From Bacillus sp. S3 (GTDB lineage: Bacteria > Bacillota > Bacilli > Bacillales > Cytobacillaceae): a stretch of 64,000 nt of DNA. Both the position numbers and the translations under genes were made by a program. Below the pieces are notes generated by a model. It was not told the origin of the DNA. It saw only the letters and a program-made list of their open reading frames with translations, and searched no databases. Shown here piece by piece: positions 1-6,385 of this stretch (within the stretch, counting starts at the first letter, position 1; each line of letters begins with the position of its first letter). Location of the stretch: positions 1,175,501-1,239,500 of the forward strand of contig NZ_CP039727.1 of assembly GCF_005154805.1 (NCBI RefSeq). The letters are read 5' to 3'.

Positions 1-1040
1 TAAAATAAACCAGGCTTTCCGACCGTCGCCAAACCTTTTGTGGCAAAGAAGCCGGTTGATAACGTGCCCCATATCCCCGCTGTACCGTGTACGGAAAGAG
101 CTGCAATGGGATCATCAATTTTTATTTTCTCAAAGAAGCGGATACTGTAAAAACCAAGAATACCAGCGATAAAACCAATCAGGACAGCAGCCCATGTTTC
201 AACGAAGGCACAGGAAGCAGTAATGGCAACTAAACCTGCAATGGCCCCGTTTAACATCATCGGCATATCGGCTTTGCCAACTTTTATCCAAGTAATCATC
301 ATTGCAGCGACAGTTCCGGCTGCGGCAGCGAGGTTCGTATTAATAGCTACAAATCCAAAGAAGGCTTTCTCGACAGATAAAGTACTGCCGGCATTGAAAC
401 CAAGCCAGCCCACCCATAACAGCAATACACTCAAGGCAGTGAAAACTTGATTATGACCGGCAAGATTATTGGCAGAACCGTCTTTATTAAATTTGCCCAT
501 TCGGGGCTTTAGGAGAATAGTAGCTGAGAGCGCCGCCGTAGCACCAGTTAAATGAACAACCGTTGAACCAGCGAAGTCTTGTTTCCCATGCTCCGACAAC
601 CAGCCGCCGCCCCAGATCCAGTGCGCGATTGGAGGATACACGATAACAGAGAAAAGTACTGCGAATACAAGGTAGGCACTAAGTTTCGCCCGTTCAGCAA
701 ACCCGCCGAAGGCAATCGTTAAGGAAATGCCTGCAAATGCTAGTTGGGATAAGAAGAAAACGGCTCCGGACAATGATAAACCATCAATGTCATAGCCAGA
801 ATAAAAGAAATCAGAGAGCCCAATCAAAGGATTTCCTTTGCCGAAAATTAAACCAAACCCTGCTGCCCAAAACATAATTGAGCTAATTCCAAAAGTAAGG
901 ATTGTCTTCCCGGCAATATGCCCAGCATTTTTCATTCTAGTTGAGCCTGTTTCAAGAAGAATAAAGCCGCCAATCATTATAATAACAAGTACGGCCCCGA
1001 TAATAACCCAAATACTGTTCATTAAATATAACGTATCCAA
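1..1040 (-). CDS. amt: Ammonium transporter, Amt family (3' end cut by window)
   Basis: Reverse-strand reading from a TTG start at 1040 stays open to the window edge, about 346 codons. It encodes a multi-pass membrane protein beginning MDTLYLMNSIWVIIGAV. Blocks typical of the Amt/MEP/Rh ammonium channel family are visible, such as DFAGSTVVHLTG, NAGST and DDPIAALSVHG. The family conducts ammonium/ammonia across the cytoplasmic membrane. The TTG is chosen because a strong GGGGGAG ribosome site lies just upstream and no in-frame ATG precedes the first membrane segment. The next gene upstream is tnrA, and a TnrA-type box lies in the promoter region, consistent with induction under nitrogen limitation. 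The C-terminal end, and any glnK partner, lie outside the window. Family call is firm; the paralogue name is less so. Confidence 0.93.
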   Translation of the reverse strand, partial: MDTLYLMNSIWVIIGAVLVIIMIGGFILLETGSTRMKNAGHIAGKTILTFGISSIMFWAAGFGLIFGKGNPLIGLSDFFYSGYDIDGLSLSGAVFFLSQLAFAGISLTIAFGGFAERAKLSAYLVFAVLFSVIVYPPIAHWIWGGGWLSEHGKQDFAGSTVVHLTGATAALSATILLKPRMGKFNKDGSANNLAGHNQVFTALSVLLLWVGWLGFNAGSTLSVEKAFFGFVAINTNLAAAAGTVAAMMITWIKVGKADMPMMLNGAIAGLVAITASCAFVETWAAVLIGFIAGILGFYSIRFFEKIKIDDPIAALSVHGTAGIWGTLSTGFFATKGLATVGKPGLF

Positions 1041-1126
1041 TGTTTCTCCCCCTTTTTATGTTGTGCATTTCATAACATTTGTGTAATTGTATTTTTACAT
1101 GAATCTGAATGGGGCATCCACAATCA

Positions 1127-1143
1127 TGTAAGGTTATCTAACG
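1127..1143. promoter_or_regulatory. Candidate TnrA/GlnR box upstream of amt
   Basis: TGTAAGGTTATCTAACG is a 17-base near-dyad fitting the known TnrA/GlnR consensus TGTNANAWWWTMTNACA except at two positions. It lies about 87 bp before the amt start. A possible minus-strand -10 (TACAAT, 1086-1091) is placed so that the box-to--10 distance resembles that upstream of tnrA. A second dyad, TGTAA-N8-TTACA at 1082-1099, has one base too many for the consensus. Confidence 0.6.
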
Positions 1144-1154
1144 TATTTTTCTGG

Positions 1155-1198
1155 GGACAAAAAAAAGCCCCGACCTTTAAAAAAGGAACAAGGCTTTT
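1155..1198 (-). terminator. Intrinsic terminator after tnrA
   Basis: On the reverse strand a stem AAAAGCC...GGCTTTT, with an inner CCTTT/AAAGG pairing, is followed by a run of T. It starts directly after the tnrA stop and separates tnrA from amt. Confidence 0.75.
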
Positions 1199-1199
1199 C

Positions 1200-1526
1200 T
1201 TATTGTTTCCTTAATCCGAATTGGGCATTGAGCTGTCCTTGGATCATTTTACGGCGGATATCATCCTGACTTTGTTTCTTTTGTTCTTTCAGCATTTGCT
1301 TTCTAATTTCATATGTTTGAATGCCATCTTCTATTTTGTTGGCGATCTCCATAAGTAATTCGACATCGGTAAAGGAATATTTCCGGCTGCCGCCAGCTGA
1401 TCTTTCAGGGAAAATTAATTTCCTTTCTTCATAATAACGGATTTGTCTTTCAGATAGACCAGTGAGTTCCCTGACAACCCCGATTGTTATAACCTTCTTA
1501 TCTTTATAAGACAATTCGTTTCCCAT
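1200..1526 (-). CDS. tnrA: Nitrogen-stress transcription regulator TnrA (MerR family)
   Basis: 108-aa MerR-family protein. The N-terminal winged helix-turn-helix carries [22 protein letters not shown] (residues about 17-39), and the C-terminal tail [15 protein letters not shown] closely resembles the TnrA tail. In B. subtilis that tail is where feedback-inhibited glutamine synthetase binds and sequesters the regulator. TnrA activates ammonium transport and other nitrogen genes during limitation. GlnR is the nearest paralogue, but the position beside amt and the QLNAQF tail favour TnrA. A perfect-consensus TnrA box lies 67 bp upstream, implying autoregulation. The gene is monocistronic, with its own terminator. 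Confidence 0.9.
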   Translation of the reverse strand: MGNELSYKDKKVITIGVVRELTGLSERQIRYYEERKLIFPERSAGGSRKYSFTDVELLMEIANKIEDGIQTYEIRKQMLKEQKKQSQDDIRRKMIQGQLNAQFGLRKQ

Positions 1527-1592
1527 CTAAGATCACCACATTCATGTTTATTAGTATAGTTTATAAAAAAATTGTATTTTTTCAACTGATTA

Positions 1593-1609
1593 TGTGAGAT
1601 TTTCTTACA
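1593..1609. promoter_or_regulatory. Perfect-consensus TnrA box upstream of tnrA
   Basis: TGTGAGATTTTCTTACA matches every defined position of TGTNANAWWWTMTNACA. It sits 67 bp before the tnrA start. A plausible reverse-strand -10, TATACT, lies at 1553-1558. Autoactivation of tnrA is known in B. subtilis; binding here is inferred. Confidence 0.75.
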
Positions 1610-1631
1610 TGGATTTTAAGTTAATGAAGAA

Positions 1632-1654
1632 GAACCGGACAAGGTGTCCGGTTC
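1632..1654 (-). terminator. Terminator of the coat-like gene
   Basis: Perfect 10-bp stem GAACCGGACA...TGTCCGGTTC with a 3-base loop, 13 bases beyond the stop of the reverse-strand coat-like gene. The downstream tract on that strand is T-rich but broken (TTCTTCATT). Confidence 0.65.
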
Positions 1655-1666
1655 TGAATTGGTTGC

Positions 1667-2023
1667 TTAATATTCCCCATCAAATGGTGTAAAGGGGAGG
1701 TGGAAACGGTTTTCTACTGCGCGCAGCCGCTGGTTGACACGTTGGAGCCGGCGCTGCAGTTGGTTAATTTCTTTTTCCTGCCGCTCATTTTGCCTTTCAA
1801 GCTGATTGACTCGGCGTTCAAGTTGCTGTGGCTGCCTGTTGGGATTGTATTGATCTAGCGGAACATAGGTATGATAGTGTTCAGTTGGAATATAGGAATG
1901 ATTTTGTTCAATTGGAGCATAGGAATGGTATTGCTCTGGCTGCGAATAAAACGGTTCAGCTGGAACATAGGAATGGTATTCAACCGGCAATTGTGGCATT
2001 TGATAAAGACCATAGGGATTCAT
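1667..2023 (-). CDS. Repeat-containing, probably spore-associated coiled-coil protein
   Basis: 118-aa protein not assigned to a named family. The N-terminal half carries four degenerate repeats of the type (Y/N)H(S/T)Y(V/A/I)P followed by two or three variable residues, rich in Tyr, Pro, Gln and His. The C-terminal half (about residues 65-110) is a Gln/Arg/Glu-rich heptad-like stretch (LERRVNQLERQNERQEKEI) predicted to be a coiled coil. There is no signal peptide or membrane segment. ATG 2023 has a good AAGGAGAG site. A sigma-K type promoter about 35-60 bp upstream supports mother-cell expression late in sporulation. Tyr-rich repeats are common among coat proteins and can be cross-linked, but a coat role is inferred from composition and promoter only. 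Confidence 0.7.
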   Translation of the reverse strand: MNPYGLYQMPQLPVEYHSYVPAEPFYSQPEQYHSYAPIEQNHSYIPTEHYHTYVPLDQYNPNRQPQQLERRVNQLERQNERQEKEINQLQRRLQRVNQRLRAVENRFHLPFTPFDGEY

Positions 2024-2055
2024 ATGGGCATCTCTCCTTATGTGATAATACCCTA

Positions 2056-2082
2056 TACATTATGTGGCCGTAATGAGCAGGT
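2056..2082 (-). promoter_or_regulatory. Candidate sigma-K promoter
   Basis: On the reverse strand the -10 element CATAATGTA (2056-2064) matches the sigma-K consensus CATANNNTA exactly. An AC dinucleotide lies 16 bp upstream (2081-2082), the expected position of the short -35 element. It is oriented toward the coat-like gene starting at 2023. Confidence 0.6.
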
Positions 2083-2107
2083 AACGGCAAATGCCTATGT
2101 CACGATG

Positions 2108-2146
2108 AAAACACCCCAATCTAAAATGAAACGAATGGGGTGTTTT
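2108..2146. terminator. 11-bp stem hairpin, probable bidirectional terminator
   Basis: AAAACACCCCA (2108-2118) pairs perfectly with TGGGGTGTTTT (2136-2146) around a 17-base loop. Both strands end in a T run. It follows the reverse-strand nitric oxide reductase remnant and may once have terminated that gene. Confidence 0.65.
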
Positions 2147-2194
2147 ATCTATACTTTATGTTCCGATTCAGCGTAATCGAGACGGTCCTCGGAG

Positions 2195-2470
2195 ACTGAC
2201 CAGCCGGTGCAAGACTAAGCTGACAACAGACTAAACAAGCATTTCACCTGTTGGTTTATTATCAATAAGATCTTCGTTAGGCAAATTGTTTGTATAGGTT
2301 ACCTTGTCTCCGGGGCGATTGGTTTCTGTCGCCCATGTTGTCCACCATATGTAACTGATGAAGGCACTAAGACGGACATCGTCCTTTATCACATTCTTAG
2401 GCATGGCATAGGCTTCACGCAACTTATCGAGCCTTGAATCGTCAGTGAATAACGCAGAGTAAGTTTGGTA
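2195..2470 (-). pseudogene. Decayed fragment of quinol-dependent nitric oxide reductase (norB/qNOR)
   Basis: The reverse strand encodes RYQTYSALFTDDSRLDKLRE followed by a block containing LSAFISYIWWTTWAT, NRPGDKVTYTNN and NKPTGEM. This resembles the N-terminal extracytoplasmic part of single-subunit quinol nitric oxide reductases, where a Trp-Ala/Thr segment, an RPG motif, YTNNWP and N-PT are typical. After GEMLV there is a TAG where the family has Trp, and the same frame then continues SVVSLVL, as expected of the next membrane helix, before losing similarity. The several hundred residues of the catalytic heme-copper core are absent, and nothing upstream supplies a start. This is a remnant, not a working gene. 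Assignment rests on motif memory, so it is moderately confident. Confidence 0.6.
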
Positions 2471-2499
2471 ACGTGTTAATATAGTAAAAAAATAAATGT

Positions 2500-2528
2500 T
2501 TGAATAATGAAATGAAAGAAGGTATAAT
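2500..2528 (+). promoter_or_regulatory. Sigma-A promoter of the art operon
   Basis: TTGAAT (2500-2505) and a perfect TATAAT (2523-2528) are separated by 17 bp, with a purine-rich leader running to the AGGAGG site of the binding-protein gene at 2589. Confidence 0.75.
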
Positions 2529-2588
2529 CAATTTATTCGAAAAATTATAAATTTTTAAATAAATTAAAGAAATAATAGGAGGCTAAAC

Positions 2589-3386
2589 ATGAAGAAAATT
2601 AAACTTGTAACCATTTTTATGGCAGTATTTCTCTTGCTTCTATCAGCCTGTGGAACTAGTAAAACCGGAGGAGGAGAAAAGAAGACGTTAAGAGTCGTTA
2701 CCGATGCTGCCTACGCACCCTTCGAGTATCAGGATAAAGGAGAAATCGTCGGATTTGATATCGATTTCGTCAAGGCAGTGGCAAAGGAAGCAGGCTATGA
2801 GGTTAAGTTTGAGAATGTTGGCTGGGACCCACTCTTTGTGGAAATTGAAGGAAAAACTGCTGACCTCGCCGTCTCTTCCATCACGATAACTCCTGAGCGA
2901 TTAGAATCCTATGACTTCACCGTTCCTTACTTCTTATCAAAAAATGAAATTCTAGTACCAAAAGGCAGTACGATTAAAAGTGCCAAAGATTTAGAAGGTA
3001 AGAAGATTGCGGTTCAAAATGGAACCACCGCCCAAACAATCGTAGAAAATCTTTTCGGTAAAAACTACGATAAACTAAAAAAGTTTGAAAATAATAATCT
3101 ATCAATCTTAGAGCTGAAAAATAATGGTGTAGATGCAGTAGTTGCCGACAACACCGTTGTTGAAACCTATGTAAAAAATAACCCAAAGGATAATTTTGAG
3201 TTCATTGAAGATGATGATGCGTTTGAAAAAGAATTCTATGGCTTATTGCTGCCAAAAGGAAGCAAGCTTAAGGGAGATTTAGACAAGGCTGTCAAGAAGG
3301 TCATTGATAATGGTACCTATGCCAAGCTTTATAAACAATGGTTTGATGTCGAACCTGACATACAAATTTTAAAAGATCAGCAATAG
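2589..3386 (+). CDS. artP: Polar/basic amino-acid ABC transporter, substrate-binding lipoprotein
   Basis: 265-aa extracytoplasmic binding protein. A charged start and hydrophobic segment end in lipobox LSAC, with Cys21 as the predicted lipidated residue. The mature part is a bacterial family-3 solute-binding fold: VVTDAAYAPFEYQ, GFDIDFVKAVAKEAGY and DLAVSSITITPERLESYDFTVPYF are typical of arginine/glutamine/cystine binding proteins. It delivers its ligand to the permease and ATPase encoded just downstream. Arginine-type specificity is likely from resemblance to B. subtilis ArtP but not proven. Strong AGGAGG site. A terminator-like hairpin after the gene probably makes this subunit more abundant than the membrane components. 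Confidence 0.85.
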   Translation: MKKIKLVTIFMAVFLLLLSACGTSKTGGGEKKTLRVVTDAAYAPFEYQDKGEIVGFDIDFVKAVAKEAGYEVKFENVGWDPLFVEIEGKTADLAVSSITITPERLESYDFTVPYFLSKNEILVPKGSTIKSAKDLEGKKIAVQNGTTAQTIVENLFGKNYDKLKKFENNNLSILELKNNGVDAVVADNTVVETYVKNNPKDNFEFIEDDDAFEKEFYGLLLPKGSKLKGDLDKAVKKVIDNGTYAKLYKQWFDVEPDIQILKDQQ

Positions 3387-3391
3387 AGAAG

Positions 3392-3428
3392 AATTGCGTA
3401 ACTTCTATTCATAGGCAGTTACGCAATT
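3392..3428 (+). terminator. Intergenic partial terminator between binding protein and permease
   Basis: AATTGCGTAACT (3392-3403) pairs perfectly with AGTTACGCAATT (3417-3428), followed by TTTT. Placed within the operon, it would stabilise or truncate the first cistron's mRNA and reduce read-through into the permease gene. Confidence 0.7.
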
Positions 3429-3482
3429 TTTGGTTAGATTTCTAAACTTTACTACATAGCAAATTTGTCAGGGGGATCGATC

Positions 3483-4139
3483 ATGAATTTTAGGTGGGAT
3501 CTGATCGCAGAATACGCTCCCTTTTTTCTAAAGGGAACTTTGTTAACCATTGGCCTTTCGGTCGCAAGTATTATCATCGGTTCGGTACTTGGTTTATTTA
3601 TCGGTTTGGGGAAAATGATGCGAAAAAAGCTGTGGGCACTTCCGTTTCACTGGTATATCAACTTTTTCAGAGGCACACCGTTAATGGTGCAAATCTTATT
3701 AATTCATTTTGCAGTCGTACCGGCCTTTTTAGGTACGACCAATGCGGTCGTTGCAGCCATTTTGGCGCTTTCGTTAAACTCTGCCGCGTATGTAGCGGAA
3801 ATATTCCGCGCCGGAATTCAATCGATTGACAAGGGGCAGATGGAGGCGGCACGTTCGCTAGGCATGACAAATGGACAAGCCATGAGGTTTGTTATTTTGC
3901 CGCAAGCAATCAAAAGAATGATTCCACCGCTGGGCAATGAATTCATTGTCTTAATTAAAGATTCTTCGCTCGCTGCGTTAATTGCCGCCCCGGAGCTAAT
4001 GTACTGGGGCCGTGCGATGCAAGGTCAATATATGCGCCCATGGGAGCCCTATTTGACTGCTGCCGTTATTTATCTTGTTTTAACCCTCACACTAAACTTC
4101 CTGTTAAACCGTGTTGAAAGGAGGCTGGCAACCGAATGA
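3483..4139 (+). CDS. artQ: Polar amino-acid ABC transporter permease
   Basis: 218-aa HisM/GlnP-type inner-membrane permease. Several hydrophobic segments are visible, the first at about residues 15-40. The cytoplasmic EAA-type coupling loop, [22 protein letters not shown], contacts the ATPase. N-terminal [10 protein letters not shown] is diagnostic of the polar amino-acid permease family. ATG 3483 is preferred over an in-frame TTG at 3465 because the GGGGGA ribosome site lies between them. The stop overlaps the ATPase start by ATGA, giving translational coupling. Functions as a dimer in the importer. Confidence 0.9.
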   Translation: MNFRWDLIAEYAPFFLKGTLLTIGLSVASIIIGSVLGLFIGLGKMMRKKLWALPFHWYINFFRGTPLMVQILLIHFAVVPAFLGTTNAVVAAILALSLNSAAYVAEIFRAGIQSIDKGQMEAARSLGMTNGQAMRFVILPQAIKRMIPPLGNEFIVLIKDSSLAALIAAPELMYWGRAMQGQYMRPWEPYLTAAVIYLVLTLTLNFLLNRVERRLATE

Positions 4140-4858
4140 TTGAAGTAAGAAATTTAAAAAAGTCGTTTGGCATCAACGAGGTTCTCAAGGATATCAATGT
4201 CATCGTTAAACCGCAAGAAGTCGTTGTCGTGATTGGGCCTTCGGGCTCGGGAAAATCAACGTTCCTTCGCTGCATAAATATGCTCGAAACGATTACCGGC
4301 GGGCACGTCCTTATTGAAGGGATTGATTTAACGGACAAAAAAACAGACATCAATAAGATCCGGACGGAAGTAGGAATGGTGTTCCAGCAGTTTAACCTTT
4401 TTCCGCATAAAAAGGTCATCGATAATATTATGCTCGCCCCGATGAAAGTAAGGAATGTACCTGCAGAAAAGGCAAGAGCGAAAGGGTTGGAACTTTTGAA
4501 AAAGGTCGGGCTGGCTGACAAGGCGGATGCCTATCCTGATTCATTATCTGGCGGCCAAAAGCAGCGGGTGGCCATTGCCAGAGCCTTAGCGATGGAGCCA
4601 AAAATCATGCTGTTTGATGAACCAACCTCCGCGCTTGACCCGGAAATGGTTGGTGAGGTTCTCGAGGTTATGAAACAACTGGCCAAGGAGGGAATGACAA
4701 TGGTAGTGGTGACGCACGAAATGGGCTTTGCCAAAGAAGTAGGCGACAGGGTTATTTTCATGGATGGCGGCCTCATTGTCGAAGAAAACATCCCAAGCGA
4801 GTTGTTCGATCATCCGCAGGAAGAACGGACAAAAGCGTTTTTGAGTAAGGTGCTTTAA
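4136..4858 (+). CDS. artR: Polar amino-acid ABC transporter ATPase
   Basis: 240-aa ATP-binding subunit with all ABC motifs: Walker [10 protein letters not shown] (34-42), Q-loop Gln85, signature LSGGQ (137-141), Walker B IMLFDE (157-162) and switch His in VVTHEMG. Closest in type to GlnQ/ArtM importer ATPases. It starts within the permease stop codon (ATGA), so the two are translationally coupled, and together with the lipoprotein they form a complete importer. The symbol follows B. subtilis usage (artR/yqiZ; also called artM elsewhere). Confidence 0.9.
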   Translation: MIEVRNLKKSFGINEVLKDINVIVKPQEVVVVIGPSGSGKSTFLRCINMLETITGGHVLIEGIDLTDKKTDINKIRTEVGMVFQQFNLFPHKKVIDNIMLAPMKVRNVPAEKARAKGLELLKKVGLADKADAYPDSLSGGQKQRVAIARALAMEPKIMLFDEPTSALDPEMVGEVLEVMKQLAKEGMTMVVVTHEMGFAKEVGDRVIFMDGGLIVEENIPSELFDHPQEERTKAFLSKVL

Positions 4859-4867
4859 GTATGTATT

Positions 4868-4895
4868 GGGGGGCTGACAGCGGCTCCCTATTTTT
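4868..4895 (+). terminator. Terminator of the art operon
   Basis: GGGGGC...GCTCCC stem (one G-T pair) followed by TATTTTTG, ten bases after the ATPase stop. Confidence 0.6.
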
Positions 4896-4905
4896 GTTAT
4901 GATAT

Positions 4906-5559
4906 ATGGGTGGATTTTCCATTTGGGAGGGAGTGGATACTATTAAATTTACTACGAAAATACCCAAATTTAATGAACAAACCCATATTGAGTTATTGAA
5001 CGATGACTGGAAGCAGCTGAAAGAGCCGAAAAGTCTGACGAACGCGATGCTACTCTCCATGCCTTTTATGGTGATCAATGCCCTTATCTCGATGGGGATC
5101 ATTTATTTCTTTTCCACTTTTTCGCTGAAGAAATTTTCATTTATTTCTGGAGATTCATTCGTCATAACGATTGATTTAGGTGTTTTCGTTGCGATGGTAT
5201 TAGTTATAGTCATCCATGAATTTTTCCATTTGATTTTTATTCCTAACTTTTTGAAGTCGGGGGATACCGTTATCGGGCTGACATTTTATGGGGCGTTTGT
5301 GCATACGGAACAAACAGTAACGAAAGATAGGTTCCTCCTAATAACGATCGCACCTTTTCTTTTTTTGTCTGTTTTTTTTCCTCTATTTCTATCAATCTTA
5401 GGAATATTAACAGGAAAAATGCTTGTTTTTATTATCCTTAATTCACTGGGTGCATCCCTTGATATTCTCGGCTTTTTCTTAGTGCTAGTCCAAATTCCAA
5501 GAAATGCAGTAGTAAGAAATAACGGTACAAGAACGTATTGGAAAATGAGAAAACAGTAA
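4906..5559 (+). CDS. DUF3267-type membrane zincin-like protein
   Basis: About 217 aa with four hydrophobic segments and an HExxH-type zinc motif, HEFFHL, at the end of the second one (about residue 104). This layout matches the DUF3267/YhaJ-like family of putative membrane metalloproteases, whose substrates are unknown. The start is uncertain. ATG 4906 has no clear ribosome site. GGGAGGG at 4925-4931 sits close to GTG 4933 and about 10 bases from an in-frame ATT at 4942, so translation may begin there. The gene is monocistronic between two terminators. Catalytic activity is inferred from the motif alone. Confidence 0.75.
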   Translation: MGGFSIWEGVDTIKFTTKIPKFNEQTHIELLNDDWKQLKEPKSLTNAMLLSMPFMVINALISMGIIYFFSTFSLKKFSFISGDSFVITIDLGVFVAMVLVIVIHEFFHLIFIPNFLKSGDTVIGLTFYGAFVHTEQTVTKDRFLLITIAPFLFLSVFFPLFLSILGILTGKMLVFIILNSLGASLDILGFFLVLVQIPRNAVVRNNGTRTYWKMRKQ

Positions 5560-5560
5560 A

Positions 5561-5590
5561 AAACGGATGAATGATTTTCATCCGTTTTTT
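5561..5590. terminator. Bidirectional terminator between convergent genes
   Basis: 11-bp stem AAACGGATGAA/TTCATCCGTTT with a 5-base loop and T runs on both strands, between the DUF3267 gene and the reverse-strand unknown gene. Confidence 0.85.
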
Positions 5591-5634
5591 AGAATCAATT
5601 CGGAAACTGTTTAATAATTCCATCTGTAAAAGTG

Positions 5635-6141
5635 TTATTCAAAATCAAATACATCGACAATTTTGTCCGCCCTTTTCCGATTTTGACAAAGCTCAAACAA
5701 GTGCGTAAAAAATTCTTCCACATTTTCCGGCGATGAGGGGAGTTTGATTTGAACCGTTGTGGACCCAAACATTTGCTTAAAATAGGCCTTTCGCTGGTCG
5801 TTTTTCCCGTCCCTTTTAAAGGGCTTGTATGACCAGATAAGATACGACCCATCTTCAAGCTCTTGAACTTGCCGTATCTCCGCACAGGTTGTCGACCGAT
5901 CATGTGCATAGAGGACCAAATAATAATTGTCATTACGGTGCCAATCAATGAAGAGGAAGTAATAACCCGTGTCGCTTTCCGGCCGAGTGACTTCATATGC
6001 AGCTAATGTTTTCTTGCCGTTCGTCCATTGATGAAACTTCGGTAGAATCCCATCGACTGTTTGAAGTTTCCGAATCTCATAAGATACAGGTTTTGATACT
6101 TCAAGATGATTTGCTATGTAAATAGCTTGTTCTAATTCCAA
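5635..6141 (-). CDS. Hypothetical protein, 168 aa
   Basis: I do not recognise a family. The protein is soluble-looking, with no signal peptide or membrane segment. It alternates beta-like stretches rich in aromatic residues (GYYFLFIDWHRNDNYYLVLYAHD) with charged helical segments, and its C-terminus (ENVEEFFTHLFELCQNRK) looks helical. Start is TTG 6141, preceded at about 10 bases by AAAGGAG. Good codon usage, its own ribosome site and a flanking terminator support it being real. The gene is monocistronic and divergent from the TPR-dynamin gene. No function can be given. Confidence 0.7.
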   Translation of the reverse strand: MELEQAIYIANHLEVSKPVSYEIRKLQTVDGILPKFHQWTNGKKTLAAYEVTRPESDTGYYFLFIDWHRNDNYYLVLYAHDRSTTCAEIRQVQELEDGSYLIWSYKPFKRDGKNDQRKAYFKQMFGSTTVQIKLPSSPENVEEFFTHLFELCQNRKRADKIVDVFDFE

Positions 6142-6385
6142 ACTTACCAGACTCCTTTAGGTCTTTGATTTTATTATATAATTGAAAGAAAGAAAGAAGG
6201 AAGCAACGGCTGAAAATCGTTTGTCTTCAAATTGAAACATAACTGACATCATTTTAATAAATTCGTTTGTTAGAATCGATATAATTGAGACTTAAAATCC
6301 ATATATACGTCGAATAGTTTATGGAATAATTATGACTCTTTTCCATATGAATGACATAGAGTGTTTGCAATTGGAGGGAAATAGA

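Noticed and set aside
1828..2176. Two plus-strand frames opposite the coat-like gene
   Set aside because: They are the complement of the tandem YHSY repeats; no ribosome site and the opposite strand has a promoter and terminator.
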